DNA of 64,000 bases from Ananas comosus (taxonomy: Eukaryota > Streptophyta > Magnoliopsida > Poales > Bromeliaceae), in NCBI RefSeq assembly GCF_001540865.1, contig NC_033630.1, positions 11,930,003 to 11,994,002 on the forward strand. Reading direction: 5' to 3'. Under the pieces are notes generated by a model. That model saw nothing but the letters and a program-made list of their open reading frames with translations. It did not search any database and was not told the origin of the DNA. Of this stretch, positions 12,163 to 23,884 are shown piece after piece (the first letter of the stretch is position 1; every line of letters starts with the position of its first letter). Position numbers and translations under genes: made by a program.

Positions 12163-12440
12163 AAAACTTCAATCTACTCCCTTGTGATTTAAAGCGTTGC
12201 ACTTTGCTTCCATGTGATTTACTTATATCTCGCGGTTGAGACCAGAGCGCAGCTATATAAAAATATTGGTTATCAAAATACTATACATTTTATCAATTTA
12301 GTACCTTCTTTAATAGCAGAGGTTTTAACGGCGAGATAGAAATAAAACCACAGAAAAGCAAAATGAAATGCTTTAAACCACAGGGCACCAAAGTGAAAAT
12401 ACGGTAAATCACAGGACTACAAATTGAAGTACTCTCTTAA
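12163..12440. repeat. Foldback element, family F3
   Basis: AAAACTTCAATCTACTCCC on the left and ACTACAAATTGAAGTACTC on the right, with AAACCACAGGGCACCAAAGT inside. Confidence 0.6.
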
Positions 12441-12621
12441 ATCAAAATTTCTGTATGGTTTTTTTTTTTTTTTTTTTTACCAAAAAATAACTTAGAAGTT
12501 AAGAGTTGAGGGGGCTCTTTCGAAGCGGCAGATACCAGATACTTGAAGGTGGTCTCTTTTACATTCCTCACCTTTCAATTTGTATATACAGGGTAGTTTC
12601 CTTTAAAGTCGGCGACGACTC

Positions 12622-15600
12622 ATGGCGGCGACGCCGATTTCTGGAGCCGGCGCCGAGTACCTCAAGCTCGTGCGCGACACATTCCCACCTGGCAAGTTCA
12701 TGGATTTCTGCGCAATATTCTACTCCCGCATGATCAAAAGGTCTCTCTCTCTCTCTCTCTCTGTGCATAATTGTACTTTACTGTTCTATAATGTTATTTT
12801 ACGAATATGCGATAAACTATAGATGGAATATTTTAAATTTTTTTTGTATATGATTTAATAAAAAATTAACGAAAAACTTATAAAAAGAGAAAACTAAAAT
12901 CATAGGATACTAAATTAATATATATATTTTAAATCACATAATACTGAAGTGAGAAAAGTACGAAATCATATAGGTGGTATTTGAAGTTTACCATTTATTT
13001 TCTGTTATATATTATTAGATAATGTAAAACAATTGCCTTAATTTTTCTAAAAGGATAGGGGGCGTTTGGTTTGGAGTAAAACGAAGCGAAAAATTATTTT
13101 TAGTATGAAAAATACTTTTTCGCTTGTTTGGTTCGACGTAAAAATATTTTTCGTAGAAGCATTTTATGAATTTGGAAAAAAAATGAAGTTTTTATTTCCT
13201 GGAAGAAAATGAAAACTCAAGTTGCTTAATTTTTTTTATTTATTATTTTTTCACCGAACCAACTAAATGTCGATTTTTTTTTTCTCAATTAAATAAATAT
13301 TGATGGAAAACTATTTTTTTCCCTATAAGCCAAATACTACAAAACGTAAAACTTTTTTTCACTAATTTTTTTTTTCCAAAAACTTTTTTTTTGTGATTTT
13401 ACGTTGAACCAAATGGACAACTTTGGCCATTCGGTTAGGCACTTCAAATTTGAAACCTCCAAAATTGTAACGGATTAAAATTTGCAAACCGAAGTATCGC
13501 GCTTATAGTTTGAGCATTAAAAGTGCGATTTACCTTTTAATTCTACGGCAACAGTACGAAAAATCCTTCTGCAGATATTCTTTAAAATTTTAAAAATATT
13601 TTCAGAGGGATACGAAACTTATAATACAAAAAATAATCTTTTAATATATTTATATTATTTTTAAGGGCTTTTCAATATAAATTAGAAGAAATGAATAGAA
13701 CAGTGACTGAATTTTGACCGAAGGGATGCTAAATGCATCGATATAAAATTTTGAGGAGGTGAAATATAGATTTTGAAAAGTCAAAAAGAAAAAAATAGAA
13801 AACTGAATATTTATAGGGTAATTTTCTATTTTTTAGCCTAATTCTCTTTCAAAATTACATCTAATCATTGTGCTAGGTAAACTCAAATGAGCAAATTATT
13901 TGCAATAAAATATTATTGTTAGAGAAAATTTTTTTTTTTTTTTTTTTTGTTGGGAAATCACAGGATAAGCCTAAGGGGGCTGGCACTGAGGATGCAGGTG
14001 CTGCTCCAAGGGCACAAAGAGCTGCGCCTGGGTCTCAACCACACATACCTGCTTCAGGAGAGATTCTACTATTTATAAGTCACATTGCATCATTTATTAA
14101 CAAGCTATTATGTCTCTTCTTCTGAATAAAAAGTATAAAAAAATTATTCTTTATTAATCATGATATAATGGGTGAACCCAAGGAGGAATAGCCTGATTGG
14201 TTGTCGACACCACATCAACAATATAACTGATATATTCTAGATTTTTCTTTTTTTTCCTACCTCAGGGGTATGAGCTTAACATTGAAGACGAGGAGAAGCT
14301 CCCTCGCACAGTCGCAGAAGCGGAAGCTCTCCTCCAAAAGATAAAGGTATACTTATATATGTTAAGTTATATAAAATAACTATTGTTCCGTAAAAGCTCC
14401 CTTTATGTTTGGACTTTGGGACTTTTTGATAAATTCATATCGTGAACTTGAAAACCATATTCCTTTTAAGTCTGAGCTCAAGACTGGTTGACTGGCGGCC
14501 CATAATATGAATTTCAATTAAATAGGAGAAAATCAAATATGCTCAGAATCTGGCGTGATTAGAACTTAAAACTTTCTACTTTGATACCATACTAGTAAAA
14601 AAATGTGTCTTTATATATTTTATATTTGACAATATATATATATATATAGAGCTCATCTGAACTACGGATCATTATTGAGTCGACTATCTAACCGTTTCAA
14701 GTTTTGATTTTGCTTTCCAATTTGGAAAAATGCATTTTCAGTTTGTTATCTTATAGTTTAAAATGTTTCACTATTCTATTCTGTGATTTTACATTTATCT
14801 CATCATTAAAACCTGCTGTCAAGTAGGGTACTAAATAGATATATTTTACAAATGAAGAGACGGTTGTATGAAAATATAGGTTAGTAAAAAAATACTATAA
14901 TTTGTCAACATGTGGTTCGTAAAATATATTAATTGTTCTCATATAATTTATAAGCCGACTAAACAGTAGTTTTTAACGTTTATCTTTACCGATTTAGTTA
15001 CTACATATAATTCTCATGACTGTAAATTCATTAAAGCAATTAGCTTGAATTTTTTGTTAAGTTAATATGTCGTTGACAGATTTGAATTAGGCAAATTGAA
15101 AGATTCGCTAGTAAAATCAAAAATTTTAAAATGTTGGATAGTCAATTCATATTCAAATTTTGAATGTATTGTTTATCTTTACAGATTTATAAATTCACTA
15201 AAATAAATAATTAGCTCAAAATTTTGAAATTAAAGTACCGTTGACTGCTAATTCGAATCAAACAAATTGAAAGATCAGACGTTAAGTGAAAATTTCAAAA
15301 TGACTTATAGTTAAAGTAAGTTCGGTATGCTTTTACCTTTTTTTTCCCTGCATTTGGCCCCATTAAAATATTTTTTTTTATAATTGATCCTAAATAAATT
15401 TGAATCACAGAAATGACTCTATATTGTCTATGTCGACATAAACTCGGGGTTTTCTATAATTTAGCAAAAAATATATAATTCACCTTAATTGTTTTTTTTT
15501 AAATTTTTTTTACTTGCTTATTTGTAGGATCGTTTGGAAGAGTCTCGATACGGACGGTTTTCGCGGGCTCTTGAACAATTTGCTACGTTTCCGAAGCCGC

Positions 15601-18600
15601 CCATCATTCGCATTTTCAGATTGGTACCTCTATTTTTCATTAATTCGCTTGAGTATTTTCGCAAAAAAATTTAATCCTTACAGTTCGGTCCCTAATTCGA
15701 AAATAAAAAGTTACGACCCTGTTCGGGGTCTGTTTGTTTCAGTGGAAGCGGAGAGAGGTAAGCGCTTTTTCGCGTGTAAATGCCCACTCCCAACGCTTGG
15801 TTTCTTGTAAATAAATTCTCAAAATGCCGTAACCAGTTTCGGCTGAACAAACAAACTCCGCACGGGGACCGTCGGGAACTTGCGAACTACGAACAAAATC
15901 ATACACGAGAATTCGCGCGAGAAGCTCCTTGAAACAAAATCATAAGCACGGGGATCTCATTTTGAACGAAGATTCTAGCTAACCGAGTCGTAGTTTTGCA
16001 GTTTTCATTGAGCCTTATGGCGCACGATGATTTGTTCGAGGAATTTACAAAATTCTTGCCCCCCGACATGTTGGCGATCCGAGACGATGTTCCTTCTTTT
16101 CCCGAGAGGGTTAGAACGACCGGCGGTGGTGGCGACGGTAGCGATAGTACCTGCGGCATATCCGAGTACGTCGAGCTCTTGCGCGACACACTCCCACATG
16201 GCAAGTTCAAGGATTTCTGCGCTGTACTCGAGTCCTACCGGGACCACAGGTATCTTTGCGTAATCGTACTTTATTATTCTGTAATTTTATTGTATATTAT
16301 ATATTGTTAGATAATGCATAACAACTATCTTAATTTTTTAAAAAGTTTAGGAGGGCGTTTGGTTCGGCGTAAAATGAATCGAAAAATTATTTTCAGTATG
16401 AAAAATACTTTTTTACTCGTTTTGATTTGATATAAAAATATTTTGTTGTAAAAATATTTTTATGAACCGGAGAAAAATTGAAAATTTTCACTTCTCACTG
16501 TTTTTCGAGGAAAAACAAAAATTTAAGCTACGTAAAACTTTGTTTATTTATTTCTTTTTTGTTTACCTACTGAACCAAAGAAATGTGGGTTTTTTTTTTT
16601 TCCTCAATCAAATAGATGTTGACGGAATTTTTTTTTTTTTGTTGTTTTCTTATAACCAAATTCTACAAAATGTAAAACTTTTTTTTCACCGGAATATGTT
16701 TTTCACGAAAAGTCGTATTTCATACAAAATGTAAGAAACAGAAGAATAGTGTTAATTTGAACTTTGATGGAAGGGGGATGAATGCATCAACATAAATTTT
16801 GAGAAGGTAAAGTATAGATTTTCAAAAGCTAGAAAGAAAAAATAAAGAAATAAATATTTGCAGAGAAATTTTCTATTTTTTAGTCAAATTCTTTTTCAAA
16901 ATTACATCTAATCATTGCGCAGGTAAACTCAAATGAGCAAATTATTTACAATAAAAAAAATTATTGTTAGAGAAAATTCTAAACTTTTTTTGTTTGGTTG
17001 GGAAATCACAGGTTAAGCTCAAGGGGGCTGCTACTGAGGGTGCAGGTGCTGCTCCAAGGGCACAAAGAGCTGCGCCTGGGTCTCAACGCAAACCTGCCTC
17101 AGGAGAGATTCTATTATTTATCAGTCATATACAAATCATTTATTAACAGCCCAATTATATTTTTCTTTTTGAGTAAAAAATATAAAAAAAATATTTACTA
17201 TTATCCACAATGAGATGGGTGAATTCAAAGGAAAACAATCTGACTAGTTGGTGACGCCACATCAATAATATAACTGATATATTTTAAACTTTTTTTTTCC
17301 TGCCTCAGGGATATGAGGTCGACGTTGAAGACAAGGAGAAGCTCCCTCGCACACTCGCAGAAGCGCAAGCTCTCCTCCAAAAGATAAAGGTATATCTGTA
17401 TATGGTAAATTATACAAAATGACTATTGTTCTCTAAAAGCTCCCCTTTATGTCTGGACTTGAGACTTTTTGATAAATTTATGACGTGAATTTGAAAAATC
17501 ATATTCCTTTAAGTTTGAGCTCGAAACTGTTTGACAGCCTCATGATATGAATTTGAATGAAATAGAAGAGTATCAGTTATGTTAGGAGTCTGCTATAACT
17601 CGAACTCATGATCTTCTGCTTTGATACTATACTAGTAAAGAACGATGTCTTTATATTTTTATATATAGAATTTGAATGTTACATTTATCTTTGCAGATTT
17701 GGTTATTGTATACAGTTCTCGTAACTGTAAATTTATTAAAGCAATTAGCTTGAATTTTTCTTAAGTTAATGCGCCGTTAACTTATTCGAATTAAACATGT
17801 TTAAAGATTGGATAATAAAATTAAAATTTTAATTGTTAGGTAGTCAATTCATTCGTGGGGGAGGAGTGGGACAAATTAAAGCTTTTCTTCAAATTTTGAA
17901 TGAATCCTTTATCTTCGCAAGTTTAGTTACGCCGTACAGTCTTCGGAGTTATAAATTTATTAAAGTAAGCAACTCGTGTAAATTTTTGAAGTTAAAATAT
18001 CGTTGACTAATGATTCGAATCAAATAAATAGAAAAGTTGGATGGTAAAATAAAAATTTTAAAATATTGAGTAGTCAAATTCAAAATGACTTCCAGTGAAA
18101 GTAAGGGGCCGTTTGATTAGATGTAATTATAAATACAGTGTAGTTAGAGATACATGCAGTTGGAAATACAACAGTTATAATTTCATGAATCTTGTTTGGT
18201 TGGATGTAGTAGTAAGCGCTGCGAATATAAATAATTTGTTTGGTTGCATGTAGTTCAGAAATAATTTTTAAAATTTGATTATTTTATATATATGATGGTG
18301 AGATTAACTCTAGTGTAAAAAAGAAAAATAATTTTTGTTTAAAAAATATTGAGGAGGTAAGCATATCTTTTATTTAAAATTACTCTCTCCAACTGCTGTA
18401 GTTGAAACTGCAACCAATTTGAGCGTAATTCGAACTGCTGCAGTTGGGCCTCCTCTTGCAGTTCCTGCTGCAGCAGTTGGAGCTAAATATATCAAACCAT
18501 GCAAACACGAAATTTGCATTTACATGCAGTTACAACTGCAGTGCCCCTAAGTTATGTGCCCCTAAGTTATGTGCGCTATTATTTTTTTTATTTTTTGCAT

Positions 18601-19508
18601 TTGGTCCTAATAAAATATTTTATTTTATATTTGATCCAAAATAAATTTGGTTTGCAAATATGACTCTATACTGTCTACGTCTACGTAACCTAGGGGCTTT
18701 TTACAATTTAGCGAAAAATATTTAATTAACCTTAATTATTACTATTATTTTCTTTTTTACTTGTTTATTTATTTATTTATTTTGTGCTTGTAGGATCGTT
18801 TCCCAGAGTCTCGATACACATCGTTTTCGAGGAATCTAGAACAACTTGGGACGTTCCCGAAGCCACCCATCATTGGCATTTTCAGATTGGTACCTCTACT
18901 TTTCTTTAATTTTGCTTGATTATATATGTTTGCGCAAAATTTTAATCCTTACAGTCCAGTCCCTAATTTGAAAATAAAAAGTTACGACCTGGCTTCGCGC
19001 CGGTTTGTTTCGGTGGTGGAAGCGGAGAGAGGTGAAGCGCTTTTTTACGCGCAAATACCCTCTTCCATCGTTTGGTTTGCTGTAAATAAATTCTCAAAAT
19101 GCCGTAACCACTTTCGGGTAAACAAACAAACTAGCACGGATCGTTTCGTCGGAAACGTGCGAACTACAAACAAATCATGCACAAGCATTCATGTGAGAAG
19201 CTCCTTGTTAACAAAGGGCGCGGGGATCTCATTTTGAACGAAAATTCTAGCTAGCTTATCGGGTCGTAATTTTGCAGTTTTCATGGAACCTTACTGAGCA
19301 CGACGATTTGTTCGAGGAATTTACAAAATTCTTGCCCCCTGATACGTTGGCAATCCGAGATGATGTTCCTTCCTTTCCCGAGAGGGTCAGGACGACCCGC
19401 GGCGGTGGTGCCGGACCTAGAGAAATTATGTCAGCGATGAACAAGCGAGACAATTTCCAGAGCCACGTCGTCGACGCTAGCGATAGTAGCGACGGCAGCA
19501 GTGGCTGA
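12622..19508 (+). CDS. G2: fused protein with four PAH domains
   Basis: Nine coding segments stay in frame: 12622-12740, 13964-14057, 14266-14346, 15528-15623, 16002-16249, 17012-17102, 17309-17389, 18794-18889 and 19278-19508, giving 378 residues. They form two blocks of PAH pairs: about residues 10-85, 99-155, 184-257 and 271-328. Hallmarks are EYLKLVRDTFPPGKFMDF, LLQGHKELRLGLN and DDLFEEFTKFLPPD, the last two in both blocks. Exon 16002-16249 runs from the end of PAH2 straight into the start of PAH3, which suggests fusion of two tandem G1-like genes. The Gly-rich joint GGGGDG lies between them. The tail is Ser/Asp-rich, not basic as in G1. A caution: the gaps 14058-14265 and 17103-17308 end in CAG but have no GT donor at their left edge, so the gene may be a pseudogene or splice differently. 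An acceptor CAG sits at 12589-12591 before the start exon. Confidence 0.6.
12840..12995. repeat. Partial F1 element in the first G2 intron
   Basis: Only the second half of F1 is present, ending GTGGTATTTGAAGTTTACC. Confidence 0.5.
13052..13425. repeat. Foldback MITE-like element, family F4
   Basis: The terminal inverted repeats read GGCGTTTGGTTTGGAGTAAAA on the left and TTTTACGTTGAACCAAATGG on the right. A related copy sits in the matching intron of block 2 (16348-16735). Confidence 0.7.
14048..14265. mobile_element. Insertion flanked by a 10-bp direct repeat, G2 block 1
   Basis: CCTGCTTCAG (14048-14057) and CCTACCTCAG (14256-14265) flank about 198 bp that split the PAH codons between the FLP-type turn and GYEL. 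G1 and G4 have no gap at this point. The insert is AT-rich, has no obvious inverted ends and carries an in-frame TAA if unspliced. See the same insert at 17093-17308. Confidence 0.55.
14640..15330. repeat. Nested F2-type foldback elements in a G2 intron
   Basis: Several F2 fragments recur, such as AAATTGAAAGATTCGCTAG and AATCAAACAAATTGAAAG, starting after the short (TA)n run at 14632-14648. Confidence 0.45.
16348..16735. repeat. Foldback MITE-like element, family F4
   Basis: GGGCGTTTGGTTCGGCGTAAA on the left. The interior matches 13052-13425. It lies in the block 2 intron that corresponds to the block 1 intron carrying the other copy, so the insertion predates the block duplication. Confidence 0.65.
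17093..17308. mobile_element. Insertion flanked by a 10-bp direct repeat, G2 block 2
   Basis: CCTGCCTCAG occurs exactly at both edges (17093-17102 and 17299-17308). Removing one copy plus the 196-bp insert restores the PAH codons LNANLPQ-GYEV. The insert aligns with the one at 14058-14255. Confidence 0.6.
17675..18100. repeat. F2-type foldback fragments in a G2 intron
   Basis: They correspond to the block 1 segment 14940-15330, with TTCGAATTAAACATG and GATTCGAATCAAATAAAT motifs. Confidence 0.45.
18107..18560. repeat. Foldback element with TGCAGTT-rich arms, right end lost
   Basis: The left end is GGGGCCGTTTGATTAGATGT. The interior is rich in CTGCAGTTGG motifs. The intact right end is seen only in the second copy (21292-21325, GCATGTAGTT complement up to CGGCCCC). 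Here it is replaced by two copies of CCCCTAAGTTATGTG. Confidence 0.65.
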
Positions 19509-19705
19509 AGCTCGGAAGTTTTCTCACGAAAGAGACAGAGAGTTAAAGAGGAAAAGAGTGGATGAGAGATATATAAGGAGGGTTCAAAAGGGGCTGTGAA
19601 TAATACTTGGATTTGATAGGTGGGGTTTAGAATTTTGGATTAATTGTACAGTTGTGTCCCTTTAAAGTGTATAATCACAAAATAGTCAGGTTGAACCTTT
19701 AAAGT
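18327..19705. repeat. First copy of a ~1.37-kb direct duplication
   Basis: It holds the last two G2 exons and 3' flank and is nearly identical to 21080-22436. It starts inside the foldback element at TTTAAAAAATATTGAGG. Confidence 0.8.
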
Positions 19706-19753
19706 GTCCCTTTAAAGTGTATAATAATCCCTTTAAAGTGTATAATCACAAAN

Positions 19754-21078
19754 ATTGTTCCATTTTAAGTTATAACCGCACAACCCAAGGCTACCATATA
19801 GAAGTAGATAGATAGAAGTGGCAGGTATATGAGTATACTCTTTAGCACTACAGATGTTCTGAAGAGTGGTATAACTGTTCTATTTTAAACTATAACAGCA
19901 AAAGTAAAGGGTATCATATAGAAGTGGACATATAGATGTGGCAGGTATTTGGGTGTGCTCTTTAGCCCTACAGATCTTCCGGGGTGTGGTATAACTATTT
20001 CATTTTAAGTTATAACCGCACAACCCAAGGCTACCATATAGAAGTAGATAGATAGAAGTGGCAGGTATATGGATTTACTCTTTAGCCCTACAGATGTTCC
20101 GACGAGTGGTATAACTGTTCTATTTTAAACTATAACAGCACAAGTAAAGCGGACCATATAGAATTGGACATATAGATGTGGCGGGTATTTGGGTGTGCTC
20201 TTTACCCCTACAGATGTTCCGGGGTGTGGTATAATTGTTCCATTTTAAGCTATAACCGCACAACCCAAGGCTACCATATAGAAGTAGATAGATAGAAGTG
20301 ACAGGTATATGGGTGTACTCTTTAGCTCTACAAATGTTCCCAGGAGTGGTATAACTGTTCTATTTTAAGTTATAACAGCACAAGTAAAGGGTACCATATA
20401 GAAGTGGACATATAGATGTGGAAGGTATTTGGGTGTGCTCTATAGCCCTACAGATGTTCCGGAGTGTGGTATAACTATTCCATTTTAAGCTATAACCGCA
20501 AAACCCAAGGCTACCATATAGAAGTAAATAGATAGAAGTGGCAGGTATATGGGTGTACTCTTTAGCCCTACAGAGGTTCCGAGAAGTGGTATAACTGTTC
20601 TATTTTAAGCTATAACAGCACAAGTAAAGGGTACCATATAGAAGTGGACATTTAGATGTGGCAGATAGTTGGGTGTGCTTTTTAGCCCTACAGATGTTCC
20701 GGAGTGTGGTATAACTGTTCCATTTTAAGCTATAACCGCACAATCCAAGGCTGCCATATAAAAGTAGATAGATAGAAGTGGCAGGTATATGGGTGTACTC
20801 TTTAGCCCAACAGATGTTCCGAGGAGTGATATAACTGTTCTATTTTAAGTTATAACAGCACAAGTAAAGGGTATCATATAGAAGTGGACATATAGATGTG
20901 GCAGGTATTTGGGTGTGCTCTTTAGCCCTACAGATATTCCGGGGTGTGGTATAACTGTTCTATTTTAAGTTATAATAGTACAAGTAAATGGTACCATATA
21001 GAAGTGGACATATAGATATGGCAGGTATTTGTGTGTGCTTTTTAGCCGTATAGATGTTCCACGGAGTGGTATAGATGT
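19754..21078. repeat. Satellite of 120-bp monomers in a 240-bp alternating pattern
   Basis: Eleven monomers of exactly 120 bp. Type A contains GAAGTAGATAGATAGAAGTG and type B contains GAAGTGGACATATAGATGTG. They alternate A-B five times and end with an extra B. Shared motifs are CTCTTTAGCCCTACAGATG and GTGGTATAACTGTTC. No coding potential. A single N stands at each edge (19753 and 21079). Confidence 0.9.
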
Positions 21079-21079
21079 N

Positions 21080-22431
21080 TAATTTTTATTTAAAAAATAT
21101 TGAGGAGGTAAGCATATCTTTTATTTAAAATTACTCTCTCCAACTGCTGTAGTTGAAACTGCGACTAATTTGAGCGTAATTCGAACTGCTACAGTTGGGC
21201 CTCCTCCTGCAGTTCCTGCTGCAGCAGTTAGAGCTAAATATATCAAACCATGCAAACACGAAATTTACATTTACATGCAGTTACAACTGCAGTGCAGTTG
21301 CAACTACATGCAACCGAACGGCCCCTAAGTTATGTGCGCTATTATTTTGTTTATTTTTTGCATTTGGTCCTATTAAAATATTTTATTTTATATTTGATCC
21401 AAAATAAATTTGATTTGCAAATATGACTCTATACTGTCTATGTCTACGTAACCTAGGGGCTTTTTACAATTTAGCGAAAAATATTTAATTAACCTTAATT
21501 ATTACTATTATTTTCTTTTTTACTTGTTTATTTATTTATCTATTTATTTTGTGCTTGTAGGATCGTTTCCCAGAGTCTCGATACACATCGTTTTCGAGGA
21601 ATCTAGAACAACTCGGGACGTTCCCGAAGCCACCCATCATTGGCATTTTCAGATTGGTACCTCTACTTTTCCTTTCTTTAATTTGCTTGATTATGTTTGC
21701 GCAAAAGTTTAATCCTTACAGTCCAGTCCCTAATTTGAAAATAAAAAGTCACGACCTGGCTTCGGGCCGGTTTGTTTCGGTGGAAGCGGAGAGAGGTGAA
21801 GCGCTTTTTTACGCGTAAATACCCTCTTCCATCGTTTGGTTTGCTGTAAAGAAATTCTCAAAATGCCGTAACCACTTTCGGGTAAACAAACAAACAAACT
21901 AGTACGGATCGTCGGAAACGTGCGAACTACAAACAAATCATGCACAAGCATTCATGTGAGAAGCTCCTTGTTAACAAAGGGCGCTTTAATCGGGTCGTAA
22001 TTTTGCAGTTTTCATGGAACCTTACTGAGCACGACGATTTGTTCGAGGAATTTACAAAATTCTTGCCCCCTGATATGTTGGCAATCCGAGATGATGTTCC
22101 TTCTTTTCCCGAGAGGGTCAGGACGACCCGCGGCGGTGGTGCTGGACCTACAGAAATTATGTCAGTGATGAACAAGCGAGACGATTTCCAGAGCCACGTC
22201 GTCGACGACGCTAGCGATAGTAGCGACGGCAGCAGTGGCTGAAGCTCTCGGGAAGTTTTCTCACGAAAGAGAAAGAGAGTAAAAGAGGAACAGAGTGGAT
22301 GAGAGATACATAAGGAGGGTTCAGAAGGGGCTGTGGATAATACTTGGATTTGATAGGTGGGGTTTAGAATTTTGGATTAATTGTACAGTTGTGTCCCTTT
22401 AAAGTGTATAATCACAAAATAGTCAGGTTGA

Positions 22432-22436
<5 letters not shown>
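21080..22436. repeat. Second copy of the ~1.37-kb direct duplication
   Basis: Nearly identical to 18327-19705. It ends at AGTCAGGTTGAACC, just before the L3 leader, and its left edge coincides with the N at 21079. Confidence 0.8.
21561..22242 (+). pseudogene. Duplicated last two exons of G2 (orphan PAH half)
   Basis: Exons 21561-21656 and 22009-22242 (stop) repeat the last two G2 exons with few changes: DRFPESRYTSFSRNLEQ, then DDLFEEFTKFLPPDML and a Ser/Asp-rich tail one residue longer. They have intact splice sites and frame but no upstream PAH exons of their own. They could serve as alternative last exons of G2 or be a dead by-product of the duplication. Because an N lies at the left edge, an assembly duplicate is also possible. 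Confidence 0.6.
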
Positions 22437-22464
<28 letters not shown>

Positions 22465-22544
22465 GAGATCCACCGTCGGATCGGAATCGGACGGTTTTAA
22501 TTGAAGAGAGGTTTAAATCTGCAGCTTAAAAGGGAGTTCTTCAG

Positions 22545-22545
<1 letters not shown>
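22437..22545 (+). promoter_or_regulatory. Leader L3: probable non-coding first exon of G3
   Basis: A (TC)n tract is followed by TCTAGAGATCCACCGTCGG and ATCGGAATCGGACGG (22461-22494). The exon ends in a good donor, TTCAG|GTACTC, at 22545. No TATA box is visible because the leader abuts the duplicated block. Confidence 0.5.
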
Positions 22546-22584
<39 letters not shown>

Positions 22585-22739
22585 TCTCTCTAAACAATAA
22601 TTTTTTATATTTTATTTCCAAAATTATATATTTATATACTCTAAATTAAGGCTTGTTTTTGATTTTTTTTCTGTTTTTTCAACCTTTTTTCATTAATATG
22701 CGTGCAAGAAGTTTATATCTTTATTGTGGTGCAAGAAAT

Positions 22740-23215
22740 TTATATGATTGGTGGGGATTTTGTTTTAGCCAAAGTCGGCAACCAAGATAGTCAGGTTGCC
22801 GACTTCTTATTTTGAGGCCCTCCCATTTTCGCCCACTTTTTGCAGCTGACTCATAGTTGAAGTCGGCAGTGAGGGTGTCCTTCTTGCCGAATTCTAAATT
22901 GGGGCCTTTTCTTTGATTTCTCTAAGCATTTTTTTCCCCTCTTTTTATTAAATTTTTGCACTAGATTCGTATTTATGTGCTCGCGAAAATTAGGATTTGC
23001 GGTGTTTTATTAAAATTTGGCAATGGAGATGGTCTCGTCGCCGATGTCTAAATCGCGCCCCTTTTCTTCGGTTCCCATTTTCTTTTGTTAATAATTTTTG
23101 TGCTTTATTATTATTATTATTATTATTATTATTTTGAGTAAGAAATTTATGATTTGAAGGATTTAGTTAAAGTCGGCAAATTTGAATTGTCTCTTTGCCG
23201 ACATTCTATTTTTTC
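22740..23215 (+). repeat. Four relics of the G3 start-exon hairpin
   Basis: The motif AAAGTCGGCAA...TTGCCGACTTCT recurs at 22771, 22861, 23015 and 23167, about 90-155 bp apart. The 23015 relic keeps GAGATGGTCTCGTCGCCGA, almost identical to the real start exon at 24461. The first relic is a perfect 12-bp stem (22772-22783 with 22794-22805). The upstream flank also resembles the real intron end, GGTGGTTTTCAG. I infer tandem copies of an intron end plus exon start. Confidence 0.6.
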
Positions 23216-23534
23216 CCCTTTAAGCGGGTGTTTGGTTTTCTTGAAAATATATTTCCTTGGTTTCCTGCGTAGAAAAAGCAGTTTTGCTAAAAAACATATT
23301 TTCTAAATTTCAAAAAAAAGCAATTTTGTGTTATGGAGTTTTATCCGAAAAATAAAAACTACAAAAAAATGGTGTTTTCAATGATTTTCTTTTTTTTTCC
23401 TGGCAAAACAGTTTTTCACGTTTTTTCGAGAAAATATACACCCTTTATCTCGTGAGGTTCAGTTAAATTTGACAGCGCAGATGACCATAACATCGTAGAC
23501 TTCCAATGGTGGTCTTAATTCGTAAAAATATATA

Positions 23535-23870
23535 AAACTTATCTGAACTATAAACCATTTTGATTCGACAATCCGAGCTTTCAAAATTTTAATTTTAGTA
23601 CTTAATCTTTCAATTTATTTGATTAAAGTAATTTCGTGATTATTCGAATACAAAATGAAAGCTAATTTTACGTGAACCGCATAAAATATATTAACCAAAT
23701 GCATAAAGATTAATGGTGTGTTCAAAATATTAAAATTAAAGGCTCACTAACAGGCTAAAATCAAATAAATTGAAATATTAAGCTGTAAAATTTAAATTTT
23801 TAAAGGTTAGATAGTTAAAAAAAGCCCCTTAAATTAAAATATGTGATAGTTAAGATATGTTTGGTATATT
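23535..23870. repeat. F2-type foldback element
   Basis: ACTTATCTGAACTATAAACC on the left, with the F2 interior including AATAAATTGAAATATTAAG. Confidence 0.5.
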
Positions 23871-23884
23871 TTTAACTTTTTATA

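Noticed and set aside
13916..14125. A frame giving a Pro/Ala/Gln-rich linker (KPKGAGTEDAGAAPRAQRAA) in the second G2 exon.
   Set aside because: It is out of phase with the preceding exon. The phase-2 junction gives the PAH sequence LLQGHKELRLGLN, which matches the family.
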